Positions 1 to 7,102 are shown, counted from the first letter of the stretch. The stretch is DNA of 40,851 nucleotides from JBBIIC01 sp037446725 (GCA_037446725.1 JBBIIC010000020.1:1-40851); one strand, 5' to 3'. Program-made: numbers and translations. Notes: generated from the letters alone by a model not told the origin.

Positions 1-56
1 TTCGCGAGGGCGGGCGCACCGTCGGCTCGGGCCGCGTCACCAAGATACTGAAGTAA
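1..56 (+). CDS. tuf: Elongation factor Tu, C-terminal end only (partial)
   Basis: Only the last 17 codons are inside the window, reading REGGRTVGSGRVTKILK and then TAA at 54-56. This is the conserved C-terminus of EF-Tu, the GTPase that delivers aminoacyl-tRNA to the ribosome. The rest lies upstream of the window edge. Its position 35 bases before rpsJ matches the common str-S10 arrangement, and no terminator is visible in the gap, so tuf and the S10 genes are probably co-transcribed. The short stretch is distinctive, so identification is firm despite truncation by the window. Confidence 0.9.
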   Translation, partial: REGGRTVGSGRVTKILK

Positions 57-91
57 CCGAGGCGACTCGTTTCTTAACGGAGGGTTGAGAG

Positions 92-400
92 TTGGCGAAC
101 CAGAAGATCAGGATCCGGCTGAAGGGCTACGATCACGAGATCGTCGACCAGTCGACGAAGATGATCGTCGACACCGCGCAGAAGACCGGCGCGAAGGTCT
201 CGGGCCCCATCCCGCTGCCAACGGAGCGCAATCTGTACTGCGTGATCCGTTCGCCGCACGTGAACAAGGACAGCCGGGAGCACTTCGAGATGAAGACGCA
301 CAAGCGCCTCATCGACATCCTTGAGCCCACTGCCAAGACGGTCGACTCGCTCATGCGGCTCGACCTGCCGGCCGGCGTGGATATCGAGATCAAGCTGTAG
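92..400 (+). CDS. rpsJ: 30S ribosomal protein S10
   Basis: This 102-residue protein matches the usual S10 length. It starts MANQKIRIRLKGYDHE and carries the conserved stretch TKMIVDTAQKTGAKVSGPIPLP-like loop region near residues 21-45, followed by KTHKRLIDI. S10 belongs to the 30S head and also acts as NusE in transcription antitermination. The start is TTG at 92, chosen because it gives the family N-terminus and sits 7 bases after a GGAGGG Shine-Dalgarno at 79-84. It is the first gene of the S10 cluster and probably reads through from tuf. Confidence 0.97.
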   Translation: MANQKIRIRLKGYDHEIVDQSTKMIVDTAQKTGAKVSGPIPLPTERNLYCVIRSPHVNKDSREHFEMKTHKRLIDILEPTAKTVDSLMRLDLPAGVDIEIKL

Positions 401-446
401 CAGTGTATCGCCCGCAGCGGGTACGCCCGCCGCGGTGACAGACGAA

Positions 447-502
447 GCGGTCCGCTGGGACGGGTTGCGCACGAGGCGCGCCCACACGTGGCCCAAGACC
501 GC
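447..502 (+). promoter_or_regulatory. Structured rpsJ-rplC spacer next to the rplC ribosome site
   Basis: The 120-base gap between rpsJ and rplC can fold. GCGGTC at 447-452 pairs with GACCGC at 497-502, and an inner hairpin forms from GGG plus TGCGC (462-470) with GCGCG plus CCC (476-483) around loop ACGAG. The outer stem ends two bases before the GGAGGA Shine-Dalgarno at 505-510. There is no U-tract, so it does not look like a simple terminator. A role in translation of rplC or in mRNA stability is inference only. Confidence 0.4.
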
Positions 503-520
503 ACGGAGGACGGAGAGCAC

Positions 521-1141
521 ATGGTAACGACGCTGTTGGGACGGAAGCTGGGCATGACCCAGGTCTGGAGCGAGAACGACGAGCTCGTTCCGGTCACCGT
601 GATCGAGGCCGGACCCTGCGTGGTCAGCCAGGTCAAGACAGTGAAGCGGGACGGGTACGCCGCCGCGCAGCTCGCGTTCGGCGACATGAAGGAGTCCAAG
701 GTCAACAAGCCCCGCGCCGGTCACTTCGCCAAGGCGGGTGTGACGCCGCGCCGCTACATCCACGAGGTGCGCCTCGAGGAAGGCGACGAGGTCAAGGTCG
801 GCGAGGAGCTCTCCGTTGCCATGTTCGAAGGCATCGGATCGGTGCACGTGACCGGCACCAGCAAGGGCAAGGGTTTTGCCGGCGTCATGAAGCGGCACAA
901 CTTCCGCGGTGGTCCCGGCGGGCACGGCTCGCACTTCCATCGCGCGACCGGTTCGGTGGGCCAGGCGTCCACGCCGTCGCGGATCTTCAAGGGTTCGAAG
1001 ATGGCCGGGCACATGGGTTCCGAGACGGTGACCGTCCGCAACCTCGACGTCGTGAAGGTAGACACCGAGCAGAACCTTCTGCTCGTCAAGGGTGCAGTGC
1101 CCGGGGCCAAGGGTGCCCTGCTCACCATCCGGTCGGCCTAA
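521..1141 (+). CDS. rplC: 50S ribosomal protein L3
   Basis: This 206-residue protein begins MVTTLLGRKLGMTQVW, the typical L3 N-terminus. The later segment GFAGVMKRHNFRGGPGGHGS (about residues 124-143) is the conserved L3 extension that reaches toward the peptidyl transferase centre. L3 is an early assembly protein of the 50S subunit. The ATG at 521 was chosen over an in-frame GTG at 488 because homology begins there and purine-rich GGAGGA/GGAGAG motifs lie directly upstream at 505-517. It follows rpsJ after an unusually long structured gap and precedes rplD by 49 bases. Confidence 0.97.
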   Translation: MVTTLLGRKLGMTQVWSENDELVPVTVIEAGPCVVSQVKTVKRDGYAAAQLAFGDMKESKVNKPRAGHFAKAGVTPRRYIHEVRLEEGDEVKVGEELSVAMFEGIGSVHVTGTSKGKGFAGVMKRHNFRGGPGGHGSHFHRATGSVGQASTPSRIFKGSKMAGHMGSETVTVRNLDVVKVDTEQNLLLVKGAVPGAKGALLTIRSA

Positions 1142-1190
1142 GACCGGCCCGGCGCCGGCAGATACCGTCTTCTCAAGGAGTATAGAAACG

Positions 1191-1814
1191 ATGGCAACGC
1201 TAGAAGTGAAGAACACGACCGGCACGAAGGTGGGCACTGTCGAGCTCGCCGATGCCGTGTTCGGTATCGAGCCCCACACCTTCGCCGTGCATCAGGTGGT
1301 CCGCAGCCAGATGGCCGCTCGCCGTGCCGGCACCCATAGCACGAAGACGCGCGGCAACGTGTCCGGCGGTGGTCGCAAGCCGTGGCGCCAGAAGGGCACC
1401 GGCCGCGCTCGCGCCGGCACCATCCGCGCGCCCCAGTGGAAGGGCGGCGGCGTGGTTTTCGGTCCGCACCCGCGCAGCTACGGGTTCAAGGTCCCGAACA
1501 AGGTGGTCAAGCTCGCGATGCGCTCGGTGCTCTCGGCCAAGACCGCTGAGGGCGTCCTCTACGTCATCGACGCCTTCGGGCTCGACGAGCCGTCGACCAA
1601 GCGTGCCGCCGAGGCGCTCGCGACGCTCGGCATCGACGGCCGGGTGACCGTCGTCGTGGCCAACGACGACGTCAACGCGCTGCTCTCGCTGCGCAACCTG
1701 CCGAAGGTGCGGGCCATCACCGCGTCTGAGGCCAACACGTACGACCTGGTAGACAACACCGCCGTGCTCTTCACGCGGCCGGCTCTCACCTGGCTCGAGG
1801 AGGTACTGGCATGA
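1191..1814 (+). CDS. rplD: 50S ribosomal protein L4
   Basis: The 207-residue product has the L4 layout. A short N-terminal domain is followed by the extended tunnel loop around residues 45-90, with GGGRKPWRQKGTGRAR and then GGGVVFGPHPRSY, and a Rossmann-like C-terminal half. L4 lines the nascent-chain exit tunnel. In enterobacteria it also represses its own S10 operon, but no equivalent leader can be seen before rpsJ here. The ATG at 1191 has AAGGAG at 1175-1180. The stop overlaps the rplW start as ATGA, implying translational coupling. Confidence 0.97.
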   Translation: MATLEVKNTTGTKVGTVELADAVFGIEPHTFAVHQVVRSQMAARRAGTHSTKTRGNVSGGGRKPWRQKGTGRARAGTIRAPQWKGGGVVFGPHPRSYGFKVPNKVVKLAMRSVLSAKTAEGVLYVIDAFGLDEPSTKRAAEALATLGIDGRVTVVVANDDVNALLSLRNLPKVRAITASEANTYDLVDNTAVLFTRPALTWLEEVLA

Positions 1815-2104
1815 TGCTGAACCGTGACCCGCGTGATATCATCGTGCGTCCGATCGTGTCGGAGAAGTCCTACGACATGATCGCGCAGAACCGTTACACC
1901 TTCGAGGTGGACAAGCGTGCCACCAAGCCGCAGATCGCCGACGCGGTGACCGAGATCTTCGGTGTGACGGTCGAGAAGGTCAACACCATGAACGTGGCGG
2001 GCAAGCCTCGTCGCCTGCGCTACCGCGCGGGCAAGACGCGTTCGTGGAAGAAGGCGGTCGTGACCCTCAAAGAGGGCGACTCGATCGAGCTCTTCGAGGG
2101 CTGA
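1811..2104 (+). CDS. rplW: 50S ribosomal protein L23
   Basis: The protein has 97 residues, normal for L23. Early motifs are RDIIVRPIVSEKSYDM and the basic loop GKPRRLRYRAGKTRSWKKA near residues 64-82. L23 sits at the tunnel exit, where trigger factor and signal recognition particle dock. Two tandem ATG codons (1811 and 1814) are possible starts. I use 1811, which overlaps the rplD stop and has AGGAGG about 7 bases upstream inside rplD. It is followed by a 152-base spacer before rplB, long for this cluster. Confidence 0.96.
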   Translation: MMLNRDPRDIIVRPIVSEKSYDMIAQNRYTFEVDKRATKPQIADAVTEIFGVTVEKVNTMNVAGKPRRLRYRAGKTRSWKKAVVTLKEGDSIELFEG

Positions 2105-2125
2105 GCGTAAGCCTCACTGGAGGAA

Positions 2126-2228
2126 GGTGACCCGGGCACCCGCAGGAGGCGGGATGGAGCCGCCCGGCACCGTGGTAGTCCGGCGTCGGAACCGCCGCGT
2201 GCTGAACGAGGCGCGCCTGTCCCAGGCG
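2126..2228 (+). promoter_or_regulatory. Structured leader between rplW and rplB (three hairpins)
   Basis: The 152-base gap holds three foldable elements. The first pairs GGTG (2126-2129) and CCGGGC (2132-2137) with GCCCGG and CACC (2162-2171), enclosing a CCCGC/GCGGG hairpin (2139-2153). The second is CGGCG/CGCCG at 2181-2197. The third is CGCCTG/CAGGCG at 2214-2228 with a three-base loop. None is followed by a U-run. The spacing suggests a structured mRNA segment ahead of rplB; its job is unknown and could be autoregulation, processing or stability. Confidence 0.45.
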
Positions 2229-2256
2229 GACCGGCAATCGGACGGAAGGAGAGATG

Positions 2257-3087
2257 ATGGGACTCAAGAGGTATAAGCCGACCTCACCGGGTCGGAGGTT
2301 CCAGACGGTGTCGGACTTCGCCGACATCACGACCTCCACCCCGGAGAAGTCGCTGCTCGAGCCGCTCCCCAAGAAGGGCGGGCGCAACAACAAGGGCCGT
2401 ATCACGACGCGGCACCAGGGTGGAGGCCACAAGCGCCGCTACCGCCGCATCGATTTCAAGCGGAACAAGGACGGTGTTCCCGCCAAGGTCGCGACGATCG
2501 AGTACGACCCGAACCGCTCGGCGCGCATCGCGCTGCTGCACTACGCGGACGGGGAGAAGCGCTACATCCTCGCGCCGCAGAAGCTTTCGGTCGGCGACAC
2601 GGTCATGTCGGGCACCGGTGCGGACATCAAGCCGGGTAACGCGCTCGTTCTGGGCGAGATCCCGACCGGTACCGTAGTGCATGCCATCGAGATGCAGCCC
2701 GGTAAGGGTGCCGCGATGGCGCGCTCGGCCGGCACCTCGGCCCAGCTGATGGCCAAGGAGGGCGACTACGCGATCCTTCGCATGCCCTCTACCGAGATGC
2801 GCAAGGTGCTGCTGACCTGCCGCGCGACCGTGGGCACCGTCGGCAACGCCGAGCACGAGGGCATCTCGATCGGCAAGGCGGGCCGCAACCGGTGGAAGGG
2901 CGTGCGCCCGACCGTCCGCGGTACCGCGATGAACCCGGTCGACCACCCGCACGGCGGTGGCGAAGGCAAGAACAAGACTGCCGGCCGTCACCCCGTGAGC
3001 CCGTGGGGCGTCCCGACCAAGGGACACCGCACGCGCAAGAAGGGCAAGGCGTCCGACCGTCTGATCATCCGCCGCCGCAAGAAGTAG
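2257..3087 (+). CDS. rplB: 50S ribosomal protein L2
   Basis: The 276-residue length is typical of L2, which is needed for subunit joining and peptidyl transferase function. It opens MGLKRYKPTSPGRR and contains RGTAMNPVDHPHGGGEGK near residues 218-235, including the conserved histidine of the DHPHGGGEG loop at the catalytic centre. It ends in a basic tail. Tandem ATG codons occur at 2254 and 2257. I prefer 2257 because the AAGGAG at 2246-2251 is only two bases from 2254 and the family normally starts MG/MA-I/L-K. It lies 28 bases before rpsS. Confidence 0.97.
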   Translation: MGLKRYKPTSPGRRFQTVSDFADITTSTPEKSLLEPLPKKGGRNNKGRITTRHQGGGHKRRYRRIDFKRNKDGVPAKVATIEYDPNRSARIALLHYADGEKRYILAPQKLSVGDTVMSGTGADIKPGNALVLGEIPTGTVVHAIEMQPGKGAAMARSAGTSAQLMAKEGDYAILRMPSTEMRKVLLTCRATVGTVGNAEHEGISIGKAGRNRWKGVRPTVRGTAMNPVDHPHGGGEGKNKTAGRHPVSPWGVPTKGHRTRKKGKASDRLIIRRRKK

Positions 3088-3115
3088 CGGGCTGGAAAGG
3101 GAGCTGGAGTACACG

Positions 3116-3391
3116 ATGAGCAGAAGTCTGAAGAAGGGGCCCTACGTCGAACCGCGGCTGATCGGGCGGATCCACGCCATGAACGAGGCCGGCGAGAAGA
3201 AGGTCATCAAGACGTGGTCGCGTGCGTCCACCATCTTCCCGGAGATGGTCGGTCACACCATCGCCGTCCATGACGGGCGCAAGCATGTGCCGGTCTACGT
3301 CACCGAGTCGATGGTCGGTCACAAGTTCGGCGAGTTCGCGCCGACGCGGACGTTCCGCGGTCACGCGGCCGACAAGAAGGGCAAGAGGTAG
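3116..3391 (+). CDS. rpsS: 30S ribosomal protein S19
   Basis: The 91-residue product starts MSRSLKKGPYVEPRL and has the conserved ATIFPEMVGHTIAVHDG-type core (WSRASTIFPEMVGHTIAVHD, residues about 37-56), then HKFGEFAPTRTF. S19 lies in the head of the 30S subunit and contacts S13 and the A-site finger. The ATG at 3116 follows AAGGGAG and GGAG motifs at 3097-3109. The stop codon is three bases before the rplV start, so the two are likely coupled. Confidence 0.97.
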   Translation: MSRSLKKGPYVEPRLIGRIHAMNEAGEKKVIKTWSRASTIFPEMVGHTIAVHDGRKHVPVYVTESMVGHKFGEFAPTRTFRGHAADKKGKR

Positions 3392-3394
3392 AAG

Positions 3395-3736
3395 ATGGAA
3401 ACGAGAGCTGTTGCACGCTACGTGCGGGTGAGCCCGCGCAAGGCCCGCCTCGTCGTCGATCTCATCCGCGGCAAGTCCGTGGAGGAGGCCGCCGCCATCC
3501 TCAGGTTCACACCTCGCGCCGCCGCCGAGGTCGTGGAGAAGGTGCTGCTGAGCGCTGCGGCCAACGCCGAGAAGAACCTGAAGATCCGGCGAGACGACCT
3601 GTACGTCTCCACCGCGTTCGTCGACGAGGGTCCGACTCTGAAGCGCATCCGTCCGCGCGCCCAGGGCCGCGCGTTCCGTATCGACAAGCGCACGAGCCAC
3701 ATCACCGTCGTCGTCAAGCAGCGAGAGGAGGCGTAG
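3395..3736 (+). CDS. rplV: 50S ribosomal protein L22
   Basis: This 113-residue protein has the L22 signature ARYVRVSPRKARLVVDLIRG at residues 5-24, the KNLKIRRDDLYV strand, and the extended hairpin RIRPRAQGRAFRI that lines the exit tunnel. The hairpin is a known site of macrolide-resistance changes in other bacteria; nothing unusual is seen here. The ATG at 3395 lies just after rpsS, with AGAGG inside the end of rpsS serving as the likely ribosome site. A GAGGAGG near its 3' end serves rpsC. Confidence 0.97.
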   Translation: METRAVARYVRVSPRKARLVVDLIRGKSVEEAAAILRFTPRAAAEVVEKVLLSAAANAEKNLKIRRDDLYVSTAFVDEGPTLKRIRPRAQGRAFRIDKRTSHITVVVKQREEA

Positions 3737-3740
3737 AGCC

Positions 3741-4439
3741 GTGGGTCAGAAAGTCTATCCCGTAGGGTTCCGTCTCGGCATCACCGAGCAGTGGCGTTCC
3801 CGCTGGTACGCCGGCAAGGACTACAGCGAGACACTCCAGAAGGACCTCGAGGTCCGCGAGTATCTGCTTGAGCGCCTCCGCCGCGCCGCGGTCTCCCGCG
3901 TGGAGATCGAGCGCAAGGGCGACAAGCTGGTGGTCGACCTGTGGACCGCGCGTCCCGGGATCGTCATCGGCAAGAAGGGCTCCGAGGTCGACGCGCTGCG
4001 CAAGGACCTCGAGAAGATGACGGGTTCGACCGTTGCGGTCAACATCATCGAGATCAAGCGGCCCGAGCTCGACGCGACGCTCGTCGCGCAGAGCGTAGCC
4101 GAGCAGCTCGTGGGTCGCGTGGCTTTCCGCCGCGCGATGCGCAAGGCCGTCGCTTCGGCGATGAAGAGCGGCGCTCTCGGCATCCGGATCCAGTGCTCGG
4201 GCCGCCTCGGCGGCGCGGAGATGGGCCGCCGCGAGTGGTACCGAGAGGGCCGCGTGCCGCTGCACACGCTGCGCGCCAAGATCGACTACGGCACTGCGAC
4301 CGCCAGCACCACGATGGGTGCCATCGGCGTGAAGGTATGGATCTACCGCGGCGAGGTTCTGCCGGGCCAGGAGCTTCCGTCTCCCGAGACGGACCGCCCG
4401 GCTCGTCCCCGCCGCGATGACCGCGGAGGGAGATCGTAG
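3741..4439 (+). CDS. rpsC: 30S ribosomal protein S3
   Basis: The 232-residue protein starts at GTG 3741 and reads MGQKVYPVGFRLGIT. Its KH domain carries the GxxG loop in GIVIGKKGSEVDAL (about residues 72-85), and the C-terminal half has GRLGGAEMGRREWYREGRVP. S3 helps form the mRNA entry channel and its helicase function. A basic, proline-rich tail (RPARPRRDDRGGRS) ends the protein, common in actinobacterial-type S3. The Shine-Dalgarno GAGGAGG lies inside the end of rplV. Two bases separate its stop from rplP. Confidence 0.97.
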   Translation: MGQKVYPVGFRLGITEQWRSRWYAGKDYSETLQKDLEVREYLLERLRRAAVSRVEIERKGDKLVVDLWTARPGIVIGKKGSEVDALRKDLEKMTGSTVAVNIIEIKRPELDATLVAQSVAEQLVGRVAFRRAMRKAVASAMKSGALGIRIQCSGRLGGAEMGRREWYREGRVPLHTLRAKIDYGTATASTTMGAIGVKVWIYRGEVLPGQELPSPETDRPARPRRDDRGGRS

Positions 4440-4441
4440 AG

Positions 4442-4867
4442 ATGCTGCTGCCCAAGCGAGTGAAGCACCGCAAGGTGCAACGCGGGTCCCGCAAGGGGAT
4501 GGCCAAGGGTGGTACCGAGGTCCAGTACGGTGACTTCGGACTGAAGGCCCTCGAGCCCGCCTGGATCACGAACCGCCAGATCGAGGCGGCCCGTATCGCG
4601 ATGACCCGTTACATGAAGCGTGGCGGCAAGGTGTGGATCAACATCTTCCCCGACAAGCCGGTCACGCAGAAGCCCGCCGAGACCCGCATGGGCTCGGGCA
4701 AGGGCAGCCCCGAGAAGTGGGTGGCAGTCGTCAAGCCCGGACGCATCATGTTCGAGATCGCCGGCGTGTCCGAGGAGGTCGCCAAGGAGGCGATGCGCCT
4801 TGCGGCACACAAGCTGCCCATCAAGTGCAAGTTCGTGACCCGAGCCGACAGTGGCGGTGAGGCATAG
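4442..4867 (+). CDS. rplP: 50S ribosomal protein L16
   Basis: The 141-residue length and the start MLLPKRVKHRKVQRG are standard for L16, which organises the aminoacyl-tRNA site of the 50S subunit. Conserved blocks include ITNRQIEAARIAMTRYMKRG (about residues 39-58) and MGSGKGSPEKWVAVVKPGR (about 83-101). The ribosome site GGAGGGAG lies within the 3' end of rpsC. The TAG stop abuts the rpmC start codon with no intervening bases. Confidence 0.97.
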   Translation: MLLPKRVKHRKVQRGSRKGMAKGGTEVQYGDFGLKALEPAWITNRQIEAARIAMTRYMKRGGKVWINIFPDKPVTQKPAETRMGSGKGSPEKWVAVVKPGRIMFEIAGVSEEVAKEAMRLAAHKLPIKCKFVTRADSGGEA

Positions 4868-5083
4868 ATGAAGACCGAAGAGATCAAGGGACTGGCCGAC
4901 ACCGATCTGACCGAAAAGGTCAAGGAGGCACGCGCCGAGCTGTTCAACCTCCGGTTCCAGCTCGCCACGGGCCAGCTCGACAATCCGGGCAGGATCAAGG
5001 CCGTCAAGAAGGACATCGCGCGTCTGCTCACCGAGCTCCGCGCGCGTGAGATCGCTGCGTCGCGTGACGCAGCGGCGTCATAG
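4868..5083 (+). CDS. rpmC: 50S ribosomal protein L29
   Basis: This is a 71-residue, mostly helical protein with the L29 pattern: an N-terminal helix MKTEEIKGLADTDL, the conserved ELFNLRFQLATGQLDNP block (about residues 25-41), and IKAVKKDIARLLTELR. L29 lies beside L23 at the tunnel exit. The start follows the rplP stop directly, with GGTGAGG at the rplP end as ribosome site. A short alanine-rich tail (SRDAAAS) is the only non-conserved part. Confidence 0.96.
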   Translation: MKTEEIKGLADTDLTEKVKEARAELFNLRFQLATGQLDNPGRIKAVKKDIARLLTELRAREIAASRDAAAS

Positions 5084-5103
5084 GCACGGTGGAGAGGAAC
5101 GTC

Positions 5104-5364
5104 ATGAGTAGCGAACGCAACAGCCGTAAGACCCGCCAGGGCGTGGTCGTCTCGTCGGGCGCCGACAAGACGTGCGTCGTGATGGTCGAGGAGCGCAAGC
5201 GGCACCCGCTGTACGGCAAGATGATGACCCATAGCACCAAGTTCCACGCCCACGACGAGGAGAACGCCGCGCAGGTCGGCGACGTCGTCCAGATCATGGA
5301 GACGCGTCCGGTCTCGAAGCTCAAGCGGTGGCGCCTCGTGGAGATCGTTGAGAAGGCCAAGTAG
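5104..5364 (+). CDS. rpsQ: 30S ribosomal protein S17
   Basis: The 86-residue protein has the S17 OB-fold sequence, including RQGVVVSSGADKTCVVMVE (about residues 12-30) and the KFHAHDEENAAQVGDVV block. S17 is a primary 16S rRNA binder. The ATG at 5104 is preferred over an in-frame GTG at 5089 because GGAGAGG lies at 5091-5097, which would overlap the earlier start. A 67-base gap with a small perfect hairpin follows before rplN. Confidence 0.96.
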   Translation: MSSERNSRKTRQGVVVSSGADKTCVVMVEERKRHPLYGKMMTHSTKFHAHDEENAAQVGDVVQIMETRPVSKLKRWRLVEIVEKAK

Positions 5365-5381
5365 GTAACCCGGCTGTCGAC

Positions 5382-5397
5382 GTGCGCCCCGGCGCAC
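5382..5397 (+). other. Small perfect hairpin between rpsQ and rplN
   Basis: GTGCGC at 5382-5387 and GCGCAC at 5392-5397 form six pairs around a CCCG tetraloop. No U-run follows. It lies in the 67-base rpsQ-rplN gap and is one of several GC-rich hairpins found at junctions in this cluster. Function unknown. Confidence 0.35.
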
Positions 5398-5431
5398 CTC
5401 TCACACGCCGAGTGCGGTTTCGGAGGAAGAG

Positions 5432-5800
5432 ATGATCCAGGCAGAATCACGGCTGAAGGTGGCCGACAACTCGGGCGCGAGGCAGGTGCTGTGCATCAAG
5501 GTGCTCGGCGGCTCCAAGCGCCGCTACGCGCGCGTCGGTGACACGATCGTCTGCACGGTCAAGGAGGCGATCCCCAACGGCAACGTCAAGAAGGGTGACG
5601 TCGTCCGCGCCGTGGTCGTGCGCACGAAGAAGGAGATCCGCAGGCCGGACGGCAGCTACATCAAGTTCGACGAGAATGCCGCCGTCGTCATCGACAACCA
5701 GGGCAACCCGCGGGGTACACGCATCTTCGGCCCGGTCGCACGCGAGCTGCGTGACCGGCGCTACATGAAGATCGTCTCGCTGGCGCCCGAAGTCCTGTAA
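5432..5800 (+). CDS. rplN: 50S ribosomal protein L14
   Basis: The 122-residue length is exact for L14. It begins MIQAESRLKVADNSGAR and contains GDTIVCTVKEAIPNGNVKKG and the KFDENAAVVIDNQGNPRGTR block (about residues 75-94). L14 forms the intersubunit bridge and the binding surface for RsfS and EF-G. The ATG at 5432 follows GGAGGAAG. It is the first gene of the classical spc portion. Confidence 0.97.
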   Translation: MIQAESRLKVADNSGARQVLCIKVLGGSKRRYARVGDTIVCTVKEAIPNGNVKKGDVVRAVVVRTKKEIRRPDGSYIKFDENAAVVIDNQGNPRGTRIFGPVARELRDRRYMKIVSLAPEVL

Positions 5801-5814
5801 GGAGGTCGCAGCAC

Positions 5815-6138
5815 ATGTCGAAGTCATTGACGATTCGCAAGGGCGACCGGGTCAAGGTCATCGCCGGCAAGGACAAGGGCAAGGAAAGCCGAGTCCTGCG
5901 CGTGTACCCCCACAAGGAGCGCCTCGTGGTGGAACACGTCAACATGATCAAGAAGCACCAGCGGGCGACCCAGAAGCAGCCGAAGGGTGGCATCCTCGAG
6001 ATCGAGGGCACCATCCACGTGAGCAATGTGATGCTGCTCTGCCCGAGCTGTGGCCAGGCGACCCGTGTCGGCCGCAAGCGCGAGGACGGCACGCGCGTCC
6101 GCACGTGCAAGAAGTGTGGCAAGGACATCGATCAGTAG
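5815..6138 (+). CDS. rplX: 50S ribosomal protein L24, zinc-ribbon form
   Basis: The 107-residue product has an N-terminal KOW motif, KGDRVKVIAGKDKGKE (residues 9-24), typical of L24, the assembly-initiating 50S protein. The C-terminal part holds two CxxC pairs, C76/C79 and C98/C101, consistent with a zinc-binding version. AAGGAGG precedes the ATG. It is followed by an 88-base spacer with two strong hairpins before rplE. Confidence 0.96.
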   Translation: MSKSLTIRKGDRVKVIAGKDKGKESRVLRVYPHKERLVVEHVNMIKKHQRATQKQPKGGILEIEGTIHVSNVMLLCPSCGQATRVGRKREDGTRVRTCKKCGKDIDQ

Positions 6139-6149
6139 CACGCATACAG

Positions 6150-6199
6150 CCCGCGTCCGGAGGCCCCGGACGCGGGGCGCCGGGTCGGAAATCCGGCGC
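6150..6199 (+). promoter_or_regulatory. Two tandem strong hairpins between rplX and rplE
   Basis: An 11-bp perfect stem is formed by CCCGCGTCCGG (6150-6160) and CCGGACGCGGG (6166-6176) with a 5-base loop. One step later, GCGCCGG (6177-6183) pairs with CCGGCGC (6193-6199) around a 9-base loop. No U-tract follows either. In E. coli the S8 repressor binds the mRNA around the rplX-rplE junction, but these perfect stems lack the irregular S8-site core, so that role is not supported directly. Stability, pausing or partial attenuation are other options. Confidence 0.5.
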
Positions 6200-6226
6200 A
6201 CACCGAACACACGGAGGTAACAACCG

Positions 6227-6769
6227 GTGGCACCCAGATTCAAGGAGCAGTACAAGGCCGAGGTCGTGCCCGCTCTCATGGAGCGGTTCGGCTACGGCAA
6301 CGTCAACGAGGTCCCGCGCCTCGAGAAGATCGTCGTCAACATGGGCGTCGGGGAGGCGGCCGCCGACATCAAGCAGCTCGACTCGGCGATGGCCGACCTG
6401 GCGACAGTGACCGGCCAGAAGCCGATGGTCACCCGAGCGAAGAAGTCAATCGCCGGCTTCAAGATCCGCCAGCACATGCCCATCGGCGCCAAGGTCACAC
6501 TGCGCGGTGACCGGATGTGGGAGTTCTTCGACCGCCTGATGTCGACGGCCATCCCCCGCATCCGTGACTTCCGCGGCCTGTCCGCGAACTCCTTCGACGG
6601 TCGTGGCAACTACTCGATGGGCGTGACCGAGCAGCTCATCTTCCCCGAGGTCGACTACGACAAGGTCGATCGCATCCGGGGCATGGACATCACATTCGTG
6701 ACGAGTGCGAAGACAGACGAGGAAGCGAAGGCGCTGCTCGAGGCGTTCTCGTTCCCGTTCAAGCGATAG
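6227..6769 (+). CDS. rplE: 50S ribosomal protein L5
   Basis: The protein has 180 residues and starts at GTG 6227, giving MAPRFKEQYKAEVVP. Conserved L5 blocks are KIVVNMGVGEAAAD (about residues 34-47), GQKPMVTRAKKSIAGFKIR (about 64-82), and FDGRGNYSMGVTEQLIFPE. L5 binds 5S rRNA and contacts P-site tRNA. The ribosome site GGAGGT lies about 9 bases upstream. A hairpin separates it from rpsZ. Confidence 0.97.
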   Translation: MAPRFKEQYKAEVVPALMERFGYGNVNEVPRLEKIVVNMGVGEAAADIKQLDSAMADLATVTGQKPMVTRAKKSIAGFKIRQHMPIGAKVTLRGDRMWEFFDRLMSTAIPRIRDFRGLSANSFDGRGNYSMGVTEQLIFPEVDYDKVDRIRGMDITFVTSAKTDEEAKALLEAFSFPFKR

Positions 6770-6780
6770 ATTCTACCGGT

Positions 6781-6800
6781 CGGCACCGGACGCGGTGCCG
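6781..6800 (+). other. Perfect hairpin between rplE and rpsZ
   Basis: CGGCACC (6781-6787) pairs with GGTGCCG (6794-6800) around a six-base loop, just upstream of the AAGGAGG that serves rpsZ. No U-run follows. It fits the recurring junction-hairpin pattern of this cluster; function unknown. Confidence 0.4.
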
Positions 6801-6817
6801 CGGCAAGGAGGTTTCAA

Positions 6818-7003
6818 GTGGCAAAGAAGTCGATGATCGCCAAGGCGAAGCGGACGCCGAAGTTCGGAGTGCGCGCCGTCAACCGCTGCAACCGCTGCGG
6901 TCGGCCGCGCGGCTACTACCGTCACTTCGGCCTGTGCCGCATCTGTGTGCGCGAGCTTGCGAGCCGCGGCGAACTCCCCGGCGTGCGCAAGGCCAGCTGG
7001 TAG
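6818..7003 (+). CDS. rpsZ: 30S ribosomal protein S14, zinc-binding short form
   Basis: This 61-residue protein is the short S14 type with four cysteines, C24, C27, C40 and C43, in RCNRCGRP and GLCRICVRE, which bind zinc. The end GELPGVRKASW is diagnostic. S14 is a late-assembling protein of the 30S head. The GTG start at 6818 follows AAGGAGG at optimal distance. The usual cysteine-free paralogue is not present in this window. Confidence 0.97.
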   Translation: MAKKSMIAKAKRTPKFGVRAVNRCNRCGRPRGYYRHFGLCRICVRELASRGELPGVRKASW

Positions 7004-7102
7004 GGCGACGCCGAGAGTATCCGCCCGACAGGCGCGCCGGCCACGGGCCTACGCGAACCGTCGGGTCGGAGTCATCCCGATCCATAGGAGGATATGAGAA
7101 CC

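Noticed and set aside
6150..6199. Calling the rplX-rplE hairpins a rho-independent terminator
   Set aside because: No U-tract follows either stem, and essential co-regulated genes continue directly downstream.
7017..7090. A possible regulatory stem between rpsZ and rpsH
   Set aside because: The best pairing (GTCGGG with CCCGAT) needs a wobble pair and is too weak to list as a feature.
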